A stretch of DNA of 64,000 nucleotides from CAYWKU01 sp964459325 (GTDB taxonomy: Bacteria > RBG-13-61-14 > CAYWKU01). Shown here in pieces: positions 1 through 8,746 of the stretch; position 1 is the stretch's first letter, and each line of letters begins with the position of its first letter. Location: assembly GCA_964459325.1 (NCBI GenBank), contig CAYWKU010000012.1, forward strand, positions 1 to 64,000. The letters run 5' to 3'. Under the pieces are notes generated by a model. That model was given only the letters and a program-made list of their open reading frames with translations. It was not told the DNA's origin and did not search any database. A program made the translations under genes and the position numbers.

Positions 1-81
1 TCAACCAAAAATCTTCCCTAAAAAGCATTGCCAATTCGTTAAGCGGGAATCTTGGTCCCACCCCATCCGCAGCATCTCCCC

Positions 82-114
82 TTGACATAAAGGTGTTGTT
101 AAAGGAACTTAGTA
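82..114 (+). promoter_or_regulatory. candidate sigma-70-type promoter of the threonine operon
   Basis: A perfect TTGACA hexamer (82-87) is followed after 18 nt by AACTTAGTA (106-114). The same 9-mer sits 17 nt after a TTGACA upstream of rplU at 7970. The -10 hexamer is not close to TATAAT, so the exact -10 is uncertain. The position, about 33 bases before the aminotransferase start, fits a promoter for the whole aminotransferase-hom-thrC unit. Confidence 0.4.
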
Positions 115-146
115 ACTTATCCTGAAAAACCGAAGCGGTGTACATC

Positions 147-1328
147 ATGGAAGAAGAATTCTATCGCATCAAAAGGCTGCCTCCTTACGTTTTCGCCACG
201 GTCGTGGACTTGATGATTAAGGCGCGCCGCGCCGGGGAGGACATTATAGACCTGGGCATGGGCAACCCCGACCTGGCCACGCCGCAGGTTATCGTGGACA
301 AGCTCAAGGAGGCCGCCGAAAAGGCCAACAACCACCGATACAGCGCCTCGCGCGGCATCACCGGTCTCCGGAAAGCCGTCTGCGAAATGTACCAGCAGCG
401 CTTCGAGGTAGACCTTGACCCCGATTCCGAAGCCATCGTCACTATAGGCGCCAAGGAGGGGTTGAGCCACCTGCTCCTGGCCGCCGTAGGCCCGGGGGAC
501 GTGGTGTTCGTGCCCAGCCCGGCTTACCCGATTCACGCATACGGCGTCATCATCGCCATGGGCGATTTGATGAACATACCCATGGGCGATAACGACGACG
601 AGTTTATAGACCGGCTGTACCGCGCTGTGAGAAGCACCTGGCCCAGGCCGAAAATGATAATACTGAACTACCCCCACAACCCGACCACCCGGGTCACCAC
701 GCTGGATTTCTTCAAGAAGATGGTCGACTTCGCCAAAGAGCACAACCTCATGGTCATACACGATTTGGCCTACGCCGACCTGTGCTACGACGGATACGAA
801 GCGCCCAGCTTTTTGGAAGTGCCCGGGGCAAAGGACGTGGGAGTCGAGTTTTACAGCATGAGCAAGGGTTTCAGTATGCCCGGGTGGCGAGTGGGGTTCT
901 GCCTGGGCAATCAACAGATGATTCACGCCCTGGCCCGCATAAAGAGCTACCTCGACTACGGAATATTCCAGCCTATACAAATAGCAGCCGCGGTGGGGCT
1001 GAGGGAAGCGCGGGAGGCCACCAGTGAGGTGGCCGAAACATACAGGCAGAGGCGCGACGCTTTGTGCGACGGGCTGGCGCGAGCCGGTTGGGAAGTCGAG
1101 AAACCCGCTTCCACCATGTTCGTTTGGGCGAAGATGCCGGAGGAATTTCAGGAGATGGGCTCGCTCGAGTTTTCAAAGCTCATGCTCAAGGAAGCCAAGG
1201 TAGCCGTAAGCCCGGGCGTGGGTTTCGGATACGAAGGCGAAGGGTATGTGCGATTTGCGCTCGTCGAAAACCCGCATCGCATAAAGCAGGCAGTGCGCGG
1301 AATCAAAAAGTTCCTTAAAAATTATTGA
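147..1328 (+). CDS. alaC: PLP-dependent class I aminotransferase (AlaC / LL-DAP aminotransferase-like)
   Basis: This is a fold-type I pyridoxal-phosphate aminotransferase of 393 residues that moves amino groups between an amino acid and a 2-oxo acid in the cytoplasm. The N-terminus (RIKRLPPYVF) is typical of the AlaC/YfdZ alanine-pyruvate group, which is related to LL-diaminopimelate aminotransferases. The cofactor lysine is in SMSKGFSMPGWRVG, with the conserved NYPHNPT and GMGNPD motifs upstream. I start it at ATG 147 because family members begin MxEFxRIK; an in-frame GTG at 138 adds only three residues. Its stop overlaps the start region of hom, so it is probably co-transcribed with the threonine genes, possibly supplying aspartate or alanine. 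The exact amino donor cannot be read from sequence. Confidence 0.85.
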   Translation: MEEEFYRIKRLPPYVFATVVDLMIKARRAGEDIIDLGMGNPDLATPQVIVDKLKEAAEKANNHRYSASRGITGLRKAVCEMYQQRFEVDLDPDSEAIVTIGAKEGLSHLLLAAVGPGDVVFVPSPAYPIHAYGVIIAMGDLMNIPMGDNDDEFIDRLYRAVRSTWPRPKMIILNYPHNPTTRVTTLDFFKKMVDFAKEHNLMVIHDLAYADLCYDGYEAPSFLEVPGAKDVGVEFYSMSKGFSMPGWRVGFCLGNQQMIHALARIKSYLDYGIFQPIQIAAAVGLREAREATSEVAETYRQRRDALCDGLARAGWEVEKPASTMFVWAKMPEEFQEMGSLEFSKLMLKEAKVAVSPGVGFGYEGEGYVRFALVENPHRIKQAVRGIKKFLKNY

Positions 1329-1342
1329 ATCGAAAGAAAATC

Positions 1343-2647
1343 ATGGATGAAATAAAAGTAGGCCTTCTGGGATTCGGGACCATTGGCGCCGGCGTGGCCC
1401 GGATTCTGGTAAACGACTCCGAGCTAATCTCCCGCCGGGTGGGCGCGAAGCTGAAACTGGCCCGGGTGGCGGACGTAAAACCCGGCAAAAGGAAAGGCGT
1501 CAAGTTGCCGAAAGGCGTATTCACCACCGACGCCTCGAAAGTTATCGAAGACCCGGACATACCGATAGTGATAGAGCTCATCGGCGGAAAAACCGTCGCC
1601 CGCGACATGGTGCGAAAGTCCCTGCGGGCGGGCAAGCACGTGGTAACCGCCAACAAGGCCCTTTTAGCCACTCACGGCGAAGAGCTTTTCAGCATTGCGA
1701 GAAAGAATGGCGTCGGCATCGCCTTCGAAGCCGCCGTTGGCGGGGCCATACCCATCATCAGGAGCCTGCGGGAGGCCTTCGTGGCCACCCGGTTGGGCGA
1801 AATATACGCTATCATCAACGGCACCTCGAACTACATACTCACCGAAATGACAAAGCACGGCGCCGATTTCTCGAGCTCCCTCGAAAAGGCCAAAGAGCTG
1901 GGTTACGCCGAAGCCGACCCTACCTTCGACATAGACGGCGCCGACGCCGCTCATAAGCTGGCGCTGCTGGTAATGCTGGCTTTCGGCACCCCGGTGAAGT
2001 TCTCAGGCATTTACAAGGAAGGCATCACCGAAATCACCCCGTTGGATATGGCCTTTGCAAAGGAATTCGGCTACCGGATTAAACTGCTGGCCATCGCCCG
2101 CGGCAACGATGAAGGGATTGAGGCGCGGGTGCATCCCACCCTCATCCCCGAAGACCACGTACTCGCGGGCATCGAAGGAGTGCTCAACGCGGTTTATATG
2201 CAGGGTGAGCCGATGGGCCAGTCCATGCTGGTGGGCCGCGGAGCGGGCATGATGCCCACCGCCGGGGCGGTGGTGGCCGACGTGGTCGAGATAGCGCGGG
2301 ACCTGGCCGCAGACAGCCTGCCCCAGCGGGCGCCCATGAGGGCGTGGCCGGAGGAGAGCTTCCGGAAAATTCCGCTCCGCGATATAAAGGAACGCAGGGG
2401 GGAATACTACCTGCGCTGCAAGGTGCTTGACCAACCGGGTGTGCTTTCCCGAATATCGGGTATACTAGGCGAACATCGCATCAGCATCGCACAGGTGCTT
2501 CAGAAGGACCGGAAGGTGGACGGGGCGGTGCCCATATTTCTGCTAACCCACGAGGCGCTGGAAAAGGACCTGATGGCGGCGGTCAAGAAAATAGACAGGT
2601 TGCGTATTGCCAGAGGCAAAACGGCTTACCTGAGGATAGAGAAATGA
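1343..2647 (+). CDS. hom: homoserine dehydrogenase
   Basis: Homoserine dehydrogenase reduces aspartate semialdehyde to homoserine with NAD(P)H, the branch step to threonine and methionine. The 434-residue protein has an N-terminal Rossmann motif (GFGTIGAGV), the catalytic block NGTSNYILTEM, the family signature LGYAEADPTFDIDG.DAAHK, and a C-terminal ACT domain (from about residue 350, LDQPGVLSRISGILGEH) that normally gives feedback inhibition by threonine. Start ATG 1343 is preferred; a TTG at 1325 overlaps the previous stop and adds six residues. It overlaps thrC by four bases (ATGA). Length is normal for the ACT-containing, non-aspartokinase-fused type. Confidence 0.97.
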   Translation: MDEIKVGLLGFGTIGAGVARILVNDSELISRRVGAKLKLARVADVKPGKRKGVKLPKGVFTTDASKVIEDPDIPIVIELIGGKTVARDMVRKSLRAGKHVVTANKALLATHGEELFSIARKNGVGIAFEAAVGGAIPIIRSLREAFVATRLGEIYAIINGTSNYILTEMTKHGADFSSSLEKAKELGYAEADPTFDIDGADAAHKLALLVMLAFGTPVKFSGIYKEGITEITPLDMAFAKEFGYRIKLLAIARGNDEGIEARVHPTLIPEDHVLAGIEGVLNAVYMQGEPMGQSMLVGRGAGMMPTAGAVVADVVEIARDLAADSLPQRAPMRAWPEESFRKIPLRDIKERRGEYYLRCKVLDQPGVLSRISGILGEHRISIAQVLQKDRKVDGAVPIFLLTHEALEKDLMAAVKKIDRLRIARGKTAYLRIEK

Positions 2648-3708
2648 TAAGCAAACAGTGGCGCGGAGTGGTCAACGAGTACAGGCACAGGCTGCCTATA
2701 TCCGACGAGAAGGCGGTGGTGACACTTCTCGAAGGCGGCACGCCGCTGATACCCGCGCCCCGTCTGGCCGAAAAGCTGGGGAAAAAGGTGGAGGTTTATC
2801 TGAAATTCGAGGGCGCCAACCCCACCGGCTCGTTCAAAGACCGGGGCATGACAGTCGCCGTATCCCGCGCCATCGAGGAAGGCAGCAAGGCCGTTATATG
2901 CGCAAGCACGGGCAACACCAGCGCCAGCGCCGCCGCTTACGCCGCCCGCGCGGGCCTGGATGCACTGGTGCTAATACCCGAGGGGAAAATTGCGAAAGGC
3001 AAGCTCTGCCAGGCGATGGCCGTGGGAGCGAAAGTTATACAGGTCGAGGGCAACTTCGACGAAGCGCTGAACATAGTCAAGGAAATAAGCGAAAACTATC
3101 CCATCACAATGGTCAACTCGCTAAACCCCTACCGCATAGAAGGTCAGAAAACCGCCGGTTTTGAAATCTGCGACGTTCTGGGCAAAGCCCCGGACGTCCA
3201 CTTCATGCCGGTGGGCAACGCGGGAAACATTACCGCCTACTGGCTGGGATATACCGAGTATTTCAAGGATGAAGTAATCAACTTCCGGCCCAGGATGTGC
3301 GGCTTCCAGGCAGAAGGCGCGGCGCCTATCGTGCGAGGGGAACCGGTACAAAACCCGGAAACTTTCGCCACCGCCATCCGCATCGGCAACCCCGCAAGCT
3401 GGAAACGGGCGGAAGCCGCCCGCGACGAGTCGGAAGGGGTAATAGACATGGTAACCGACGACGAGATAGCCGAAGCATACCGGTTCCTGGCTTCCGCGGA
3501 GGGGCTTTTCTGCGAACCCGCCAGCGCCGCCGGCATAGCGGGGGCCTTCAAAAGGTCGGAGCTTATCAATGACGGCCAGACGGTGGTCTTCACAATAACC
3601 GGCCACGGCCTCAAGGACCCCGACAGCGCCATAAACCGCATCCCGTCCGATACCACCACCGTCAAAGCGGACATCGAAGCGGTCAAGGAGCTGCTGGGCC
3701 TGCAATGA
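2644..3708 (+). CDS. thrC: threonine synthase
   Basis: A fold-type II PLP enzyme of 354 residues that converts O-phosphohomoserine to threonine. The cofactor lysine lies in NPTGSFKDRGM (about residue 65), followed by the CASTGNTSASAAAYAARAG phosphate-binding region and the C-terminal TGHGLKD block. It is the short bacterial form found next to hom in many phyla. It overlaps hom by ATGA and is itself overlapped by the next gene in the same way, so translation is probably coupled. Homoserine kinase (thrB), needed to make the substrate, is not in the window. Confidence 0.97.
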   Translation: MISKQWRGVVNEYRHRLPISDEKAVVTLLEGGTPLIPAPRLAEKLGKKVEVYLKFEGANPTGSFKDRGMTVAVSRAIEEGSKAVICASTGNTSASAAAYAARAGLDALVLIPEGKIAKGKLCQAMAVGAKVIQVEGNFDEALNIVKEISENYPITMVNSLNPYRIEGQKTAGFEICDVLGKAPDVHFMPVGNAGNITAYWLGYTEYFKDEVINFRPRMCGFQAEGAAPIVRGEPVQNPETFATAIRIGNPASWKRAEAARDESEGVIDMVTDDEIAEAYRFLASAEGLFCEPASAAGIAGAFKRSELINDGQTVVFTITGHGLKDPDSAINRIPSDTTTVKADIEAVKELLGLQ

Positions 3709-4745
3709 GCGGCCACTCATCGGCTTTCATCAAAGCGACCCTTTTACTCTTATTCATTCTCGCGCCCTTCGCCCATTCGGCGGATAACTCTCACGAGACA
3801 CCGGAGCGGCTTATCATCATTGACGACGACGTGGGCATGAACCGCAAAGGATGCCGTGAGAAGGGCACTTACATCCGGCCGTGGTTCAAAGTATGCGACC
3901 CCGACGGCGGCCTGGAGCTTATCTACACCCTGCGAGAGCCGGGCGCGAAATTGCTCGGCGCCACCGTCATGATGGGCTGCTCGACCACCGACGTGTGTTA
4001 CGACGCCGCCCGGAACATATTGTCGAAGCTGGGAAGGGATGAGGTTCCCGTCTACAAAGGCGCTCAAGGCCCCGAAGACCTGGGTAAAGAAACCCCCGCC
4101 GCGCGGTTCATCGTGGATACGGTCATGGCAAACCCGGGGAAGGTGGAGATTATAGCCACCGGGCCGCTCACCAACATCGCCACGGCGTTGATGCTCGAAC
4201 CCGACCTGCCGCGCTACTGGCGCAAGCTTCACTTAGGCACAGGCGAATTCAACCGAGCGCTGGGAGAAACCACCGACCTCTACCTCATATCACTGCTCGG
4301 AGTGCCGGACATGAACGTAAACACCGACGCGAAAGCCACCCGCTACGTCCTCGAACACGGCGGCGACTTCCCCATTTACCCCAACGAAGTAATGAACGAC
4401 CTGTCGCTGACCGTTAAGGATTACAAGGAGCTCAAACGCGCCGGCACGCCACTGTCGGATTTCGTGGCCCGGGAGCTGGAGCCTGTCATGTGGGTCGGAA
4501 GGACGGCGGGAAGGTTAATCGGCATGGACGGCATGTTCCTGCACGGTGTCATACCGGCAGCCATGGCGCTGGACTCGAAATACGCGGGGGAAAGCGTCGA
4601 GAGCGCGGTAAAGATGAAAAAGTTCGGACGGAAGGGGTACGCCTTCGTCCTCTCCGACGACCCCTCACTTCCGAAGCACATCATCCACACAAGCATCGAA
4701 AACGGCGACGAGTTGAAAAATAGCCTCATGAGGCGACTTCAATAG
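3705..4745 (+). CDS. secreted inosine-uridine nucleoside hydrolase-like protein
   Basis: A 346-residue protein with a clear signal peptide (hydrophobic KATLLLLFILAPFAHSA, cleavage near residue 25) and a nucleoside-hydrolase fold. The Ca-binding aspartates that usually form one DTDPGxDD motif are split here: IIIDDDVG (about residues 37-44), then about 25 inserted residues with two cysteines, then CDPDGGLELIY. The family block ATGPLTNIATAL and a C-terminal DGMFLHG segment are present. It would cleave ribonucleosides, or a related N-glycoside, outside the cytoplasm. It overlaps thrC by four bases, an unexpected partner for threonine synthesis. Substrate specificity is not assignable. Confidence 0.75.
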   Translation: MSGHSSAFIKATLLLLFILAPFAHSADNSHETPERLIIIDDDVGMNRKGCREKGTYIRPWFKVCDPDGGLELIYTLREPGAKLLGATVMMGCSTTDVCYDAARNILSKLGRDEVPVYKGAQGPEDLGKETPAARFIVDTVMANPGKVEIIATGPLTNIATALMLEPDLPRYWRKLHLGTGEFNRALGETTDLYLISLLGVPDMNVNTDAKATRYVLEHGGDFPIYPNEVMNDLSLTVKDYKELKRAGTPLSDFVARELEPVMWVGRTAGRLIGMDGMFLHGVIPAAMALDSKYAGESVESAVKMKKFGRKGYAFVLSDDPSLPKHIIHTSIENGDELKNSLMRRLQ

Positions 4746-4907
4746 GCATCTACCTTCGGTGAAATGGAGACAAACGGGCGGTGTCAACCGGTTGATTTAT
4801 TCGTTCGCATACGTCCTGTTATTTCACCTGCCGGTACCCGGTTAGGTATCGTCAATACCCACGCGGTATTATCGCACGTTTAAAACTCCAGGGGGCCGAT
4901 TTGACCC

Positions 4908-6239
4908 TTACTTTTTCCCCCTGGTCTCATCGGATACCACGTCCATGTAGTAATCTTCGGGCGGGAAGATTTCAGGCTTTTTCAGGTAACGGTTCATCAC
5001 GTACTGCCGATAGCCCGCATACTCGCCCCGGCTTACCGGCACGCCGTTGTCGGTGAGCACCTTCTCGATTCTGTCCAGAGACGGCGGGCAGCCGCGAATG
5101 GGTATGATTTCTTTTCCGTTGGAATGCTCGAGGTTCTTATCCACCTGGCATTTTCCGAGAAGGAAGGTCTTGGAAGCTTGCCCCGAAGGCTCCATTATCT
5201 GGCCGGACAGTATCTCGTAATCATCGAACTCCTTCTTCTCGCTCGACATTAGTGTCAGCATTAGCGGGTTGAACATGTACGAGCAGCCGGTGCACAGTGT
5301 GGCGTCGTACTTGTACAGCTTCAGGCCCTTGAGGCCTTTCTTGGCGAAAGCCGGCGGGCCGGAATTGTCCTCCAGCCACGGCCAGTCCCAGGGCAGCTCG
5401 TGCCGGGCGTCATCGGGGGAAATATCTCCCCGCACATTGAGTTCGCTTATCTTTTTTTCCCGCTCATGCCGGGCGGCATATTCGCCGATGTGCTTAATGT
5501 CACCGGCATTGTACCCGAGAACGTAAGCGCCCAATAAATCCGCCGCGTAAGTGTCGGTCGAGGCTATTAAAAGGTTGAAGCGATGGGCGATACCGAAATG
5601 AAGCGGCCCCTTCTCCAGCGCGTAAATCCCGTCTATCAGGGTAAGCGACGGCGGGTACTCTTCGGCGAGCCTGACGATGAACCGCTCCAGCATGTCTTCG
5701 GCGTGGTGACAGTGGCTTTTCGAGCGCTTGTGCAACAATCCCTTAAGGTTTTTCATGCCGAGGGTTACTTTCGTCTCGCCGTGAGTTTTGAGCACCGGGA
5801 CGTTAATGAAGAAGTCGCAATCGCGGACGCGGGAGGTAACTTTGAGTTTGTGGCCGGGTTCCAACTCTACTTCGTCGAACTCTCCTTCGTTGAAATCAAC
5901 CAGCTTTGCGCCGTATTTTTCTTCGAGTTTTTTCCATCCCAGGTTTTCGTAGATGGTACTTGTGCCCGAGCCGATGGGTTTGCACTCGATTGAAGCCTCA
6001 CCGATTTCGATGCCGCCGACGCCGAAGTCCTTGAGTGCCGCGCACAGGCCGTCCATGACTCGGGCGGTGGTCAGCACTCCCCACGGCGGGTAAGGGCCCT
6101 GGTTGTCCCAACCCACCAGGTTGGGCTTTATGAGCACCCGGTGGCCCGGTTTGAGGTTGCTGAATCCGTCGGCGGCTTTAATCACTTCGCGAACCGAGCT
6201 ATCATCCCGGTGTTTTACCAGAGAAACCGGCAGTTTCAT
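4908..6239 (-). CDS. DUF362 domain iron-sulfur-type protein
   Basis: A 443-residue DUF362 family protein. Visible blocks are the N-terminal VLIKPNLVGWDNQGPYPPWG, the central FFINVPVLKTH..TKVTLGMKNLKGLLHKRSK typical of the family, and a C-terminal cysteine-bearing part (LCTGCSYMF, then FLLGKCQ and IRGCPPS) that may carry a metal or iron-sulfur site. DUF362 proteins occur widely in anaerobes as presumed redox or ferredoxin-like proteins; no reaction is established for this one. I start at ATG 6239 because GAGGAG lies about ten bases upstream; an upstream in-frame start would add 26 residues with no family similarity. It is transcribed alone, divergently from the next operon. Confidence 0.8.
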   Translation of the reverse strand: MKLPVSLVKHRDDSSVREVIKAADGFSNLKPGHRVLIKPNLVGWDNQGPYPPWGVLTTARVMDGLCAALKDFGVGGIEIGEASIECKPIGSGTSTIYENLGWKKLEEKYGAKLVDFNEGEFDEVELEPGHKLKVTSRVRDCDFFINVPVLKTHGETKVTLGMKNLKGLLHKRSKSHCHHAEDMLERFIVRLAEEYPPSLTLIDGIYALEKGPLHFGIAHRFNLLIASTDTYAADLLGAYVLGYNAGDIKHIGEYAARHEREKKISELNVRGDISPDDARHELPWDWPWLEDNSGPPAFAKKGLKGLKLYKYDATLCTGCSYMFNPLMLTLMSSEKKEFDDYEILSGQIMEPSGQASKTFLLGKCQVDKNLEHSNGKEIIPIRGCPPSLDRIEKVLTDNGVPVSRGEYAGYRQYVMNRYLKKPEIFPPEDYYMDVVSDETRGKK

Positions 6240-6459
6240 CGTTGTTTCCGCTCCTCTTCGAGGTTTTGCTTCGTGGAGTGGGAGAGAGCTTTGCTCTCGA
6301 TATGGTACTTTTGCCAATCGCTATCCGGAGCTCGCTCCCACAAATCAGGAAATGGTACACTGATCTTTGCTACCGCCAGTAAGTTTAGCGTATAGCAGAT
6401 GAGCGTCAACGTGCCGCCTTCGGGGCTTTTGTGTTATATTTTGATAAAGGAGAGCGGTT

Positions 6460-6738
6460 ATGATTGACGAGCACGACGACAAATCCCGCCGCTGCCCGCC
6501 GCTGGGAGGGCCGGTGCCGTTCAAATACTGCCGCACGGTCAATAATAAGCTTCCCTGCCACCGGATACTGGAATGCTGGGGGGCGAAATTCGACGTGGCG
6601 GAGTGGCTGAAGGAAAATTATACCGACAACGAAATACGGCAGTCCATGACCCCCGACGGCCGCTCGCGGCTGGATAAAATCCTCCGGGCGGCTCACGAAG
6701 CAAAGAAGAAAGAGCCGGGAAAGGGGGCCGACCGATGA
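6460..6738 (+). CDS. small cysteine-containing conserved hypothetical protein
   Basis: A 92-residue protein with four cysteines in the first 40 residues (RCPPLGG, KYCRTV, LPCHRIL, ECW), spaced as in a small metal-binding knuckle, and then a helical Lys/Glu-rich tail. Similar short proteins starting CPxLGxxVPFxYCR are common in sulfate reducers and relatives; their function is unknown to me. AAGGAGAG lies eight bases before the ATG. It overlaps the flavin oxidoreductase by ATGA, so the two are translationally coupled and may work together, perhaps in electron transfer (inference). Confidence 0.7.
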   Translation: MIDEHDDKSRRCPPLGGPVPFKYCRTVNNKLPCHRILECWGAKFDVAEWLKENYTDNEIRQSMTPDGRSRLDKILRAAHEAKKKEPGKGADR

Positions 6739-7868
6739 GTAAATATCCGAACCTGTTCTCCGAATTCAAAATCGACGGCCTGAAGCTCGCCAACCGCATC
6801 ACCATGGCGCCGCTGTTTTTGAGCATGGCAAATTCCGACGGCGCCCCCTCCGAGGTGATGCTCGACCATTACCGGGAAATGGGGGCCGGCGGCGCGGCAA
6901 TGATAGTGGTGGAAAACGCCGCCGTCGACCCCGCCGGGATGGGGTCGCCTTTCACGTTGAGAACCGATTCCGACGATTATATCCCCGGGATGCGAAAAAT
7001 TGCCGATGCGGTCAAAAAAGGCGGCGCACGAGCTATCCTTCAATTGAACCACGCCGGCAAGTTTGCGTTTCCGCAGGAAAAATGGGGACCCTCGCCGATG
7101 GAGACCGACAACGCGGTGGTGAAGGAAATGACGCCCGATGAAATCCACCGCATAGTCGAAGCCTTCGCCGAAGGCGCTCGCCGGGTAAAGGAAGCCGGGT
7201 TCGACGGCGTCGAGCTTCACGGCGGCACCGGTTATCTCCTGGTGCAGTTCTTAAGTCCCCATACCAACAAGAGAAACGACGAGTTCGGCGGCTCACGGGA
7301 AGGGAGAATGAAGTTTCCGCTGATGGTGGTGGATGCCGTAAAGGACGCTGTCGGAGAGAATTTCCCCGTCGGATACCGCTTTCTCGCTGACGAATGGCTC
7401 CCGGACGGTTTCGGTCTCGAGGAGGCAAAAGTTTACGCCGCCGGGCTCGAGAAGCGGAAGGTGGCGTATTTGTCAGTGATGGCGGGCACTTACGAGTCGT
7501 TTTTCCTCCCGGACAAGATGGAGGAATCCAAAAAGCCCGGTTACATGACAGGGTACGCGGAAGCCATCAAGAAGGAAGTACCGAAGGCTGCCGTGATAAC
7601 CGCCGGTCGCATCCAACATCCCGATTTTGCTGAAGAAATCATATCTTCGGGCAAGGCCGACCTTGTGGGGCTGGCCCGTATCCTGCTGGCCGACCCCCAA
7701 TGGCCCGGAAAAGCCGCCGGGGAGGTTGACGAGCCGATAAACGAATGCGAGCCCACTTGCAGCTTCTGCATGAACCGGGTGATGAGCGGGAAGACCTCGT
7801 ACTGCATAAGGTGGCCGAAGGACAGGAAAAAGGCCTTCGAAGAACGCATAGGCGAAACCGGGGAATAA
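6735..7868 (+). CDS. Old Yellow Enzyme-type NADH:flavin oxidoreductase (FMN barrel)
   Basis: A 377-residue FMN TIM-barrel of the 2,4-dienoyl-CoA reductase / Old Yellow Enzyme group, which reduces activated C=C bonds. Recognisable blocks are LANRITMAPL at the N-terminus, QLNHAGK (FMN-side His/Asn), GFDGVELHGGTGYLLVQFLSP, RLADEW-like RFLADEW, and AGRI.HP..AEE with GLARILLADPQWP near the end. The C-terminus has CEPTCSFC followed 11 residues later by another Cys, which looks like the 4Fe-4S site of dienoyl-CoA reductases but with slightly different spacing. The FAD/NAD domain of the long (about 650 residue) enzymes is absent, so a separate electron donor is expected. Confidence 0.9.
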   Translation: MSKYPNLFSEFKIDGLKLANRITMAPLFLSMANSDGAPSEVMLDHYREMGAGGAAMIVVENAAVDPAGMGSPFTLRTDSDDYIPGMRKIADAVKKGGARAILQLNHAGKFAFPQEKWGPSPMETDNAVVKEMTPDEIHRIVEAFAEGARRVKEAGFDGVELHGGTGYLLVQFLSPHTNKRNDEFGGSREGRMKFPLMVVDAVKDAVGENFPVGYRFLADEWLPDGFGLEEAKVYAAGLEKRKVAYLSVMAGTYESFFLPDKMEESKKPGYMTGYAEAIKKEVPKAAVITAGRIQHPDFAEEIISSGKADLVGLARILLADPQWPGKAAGEVDEPINECEPTCSFCMNRVMSGKTSYCIRWPKDRKKAFEERIGETGE

Positions 7869-7969
7869 GACCCGATATTCCCGGATAAGCAGCCCTGCGG
7901 TCAGGGTGTGAAGCGGCCCGTTTTTCACACGGGAATTTCGGAATGAAACCCGGCAGAAACGGCCCCGCC

Positions 7970-8005
7970 TTGACACATTCGCGAAACTTCTTAACTTAGT
8001 ATACT
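7970..8005 (+). promoter_or_regulatory. candidate promoter of rplU-rpmA
   Basis: TTGACA (7970-7975) followed at 17 nt by AACTTAGTA (7993-8001), with TATACT at 8000-8005. The ribosome-binding site AGAGG follows at 8021 and the rplU ATG at 8035. The element repeats the arrangement seen before the first gene of the window. The upstream gap from 7869 holds only a 7-bp inverted repeat (GTGTGAA/TTCACAC, 7906-7930) without a T-tract. Confidence 0.45.
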
Positions 8006-8034
8006 CTCAATGTAAACGACAGAGGTATTTGCAA

Positions 8035-8403
8035 ATGTATGCGGTAATAAGAACAGGCGGAAAACAATACAGGGTAAACCCCGGCGACGTTGTCAGGGTG
8101 GAGAAACTGGCCGGCGACGTCGGGCAACAGATAGAGTTCGACGACGTGCTCATGGTGGGTGGCGAAGGCGAGCCGGTCGTCGGTAAACCCAACGTGAAGG
8201 ACGCTAAGGTCAAAGGGAAAATCATCCAGCAGGACCGGGGCAGGAAAATTATCGTCTTCAAACAGAAGAAGCGTAAACACTATCGTAAAAAGCAGGGCCA
8301 TCGCCAGTATTTTACCGGCGTGGCCATCGAGTCCATAGATACGGGTTCCGGTAAAAAGAAAGCCCAACCGAAAAAAGAAGAAGCCTCGGGAGAGGAGGAA
8401 TAA
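8035..8403 (+). CDS. rplU: 50S ribosomal protein L21 (bL21)
   Basis: Ribosomal protein L21 of the large subunit. It starts MYAVIRTGGKQYRV at ATG 8035, after AGAGG at 8021-8025, and contains the standard core motifs GKPNVKDAKV and KRKHYRKKQGHRQ.FT. The protein is 122 residues; the core ends near residue 102 and is followed by a charged Lys/Glu tail (GSGKKKAQPKKEEA...) not found in most L21 proteins. It is four bases upstream of rpmA, the normal order. Confidence 0.98.
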   Translation: MYAVIRTGGKQYRVNPGDVVRVEKLAGDVGQQIEFDDVLMVGGEGEPVVGKPNVKDAKVKGKIIQQDRGRKIIVFKQKKRKHYRKKQGHRQYFTGVAIESIDTGSGKKKAQPKKEEASGEEE

Positions 8404-8406
8404 AAG

Positions 8407-8679
8407 ATGTCTCACAAAAAAGCGGGCGGAAGCTCACGCAACGGCAGAGATTCAAACGGGCAGCGAAGGGGAGTAAAGCGCTACGCCGGGCACAACGTCA
8501 AGGCCGGCAGCATCCTGATAAGGCAACTGGGCACCAAAATACACCCCGGCCTCAACGTGGGCATGGGTCGCGATTACACCCTTTTCGCCAAAAAGGACGG
8601 CGTGGTTCAGTACAAGATGACCGGCAAACGCCGGGTTGCGCACGTTATTCCCCGGGAGGAGCTCGAGGCTAAGGCCTGA
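8407..8679 (+). CDS. rpmA: 50S ribosomal protein L27 (bL27)
   Basis: Ribosomal protein L27, 90 residues, whose N-terminus reaches the peptidyl-transferase centre. It begins MSHKKAGGSSRNGRDS and contains the invariant GSILIRQLGTKIHPGLNVG. There is no Firmicutes-type cleavable N-terminal extension, consistent with a non-Firmicutes organism. GAGGAG lies just inside the end of rplU, eight to ten bases before the start. Confidence 0.98.
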   Translation: MSHKKAGGSSRNGRDSNGQRRGVKRYAGHNVKAGSILIRQLGTKIHPGLNVGMGRDYTLFAKKDGVVQYKMTGKRRVAHVIPREELEAKA

Positions 8680-8712
8680 ATTGAAAACTCCCACAGTTTA
8701 ATCATCCACAGC

Positions 8713-8739
8713 GCCGGGTTGCCCAAAGCCCGGCTTTTT
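8713..8739 (+). terminator. Rho-independent terminator or attenuator between rpmA and obgE
   Basis: GCCGGG (8713-8718) pairs with CCCGGC (8729-8734) around a ten-base loop and is followed directly by TTTTTATTT. This is the classic intrinsic-terminator shape. The obgE ATG comes only seven bases after the T-run, so read-through or a fresh short leader would be needed for obgE expression. Confidence 0.65.
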
Positions 8740-8746
8740 ATTTGCC

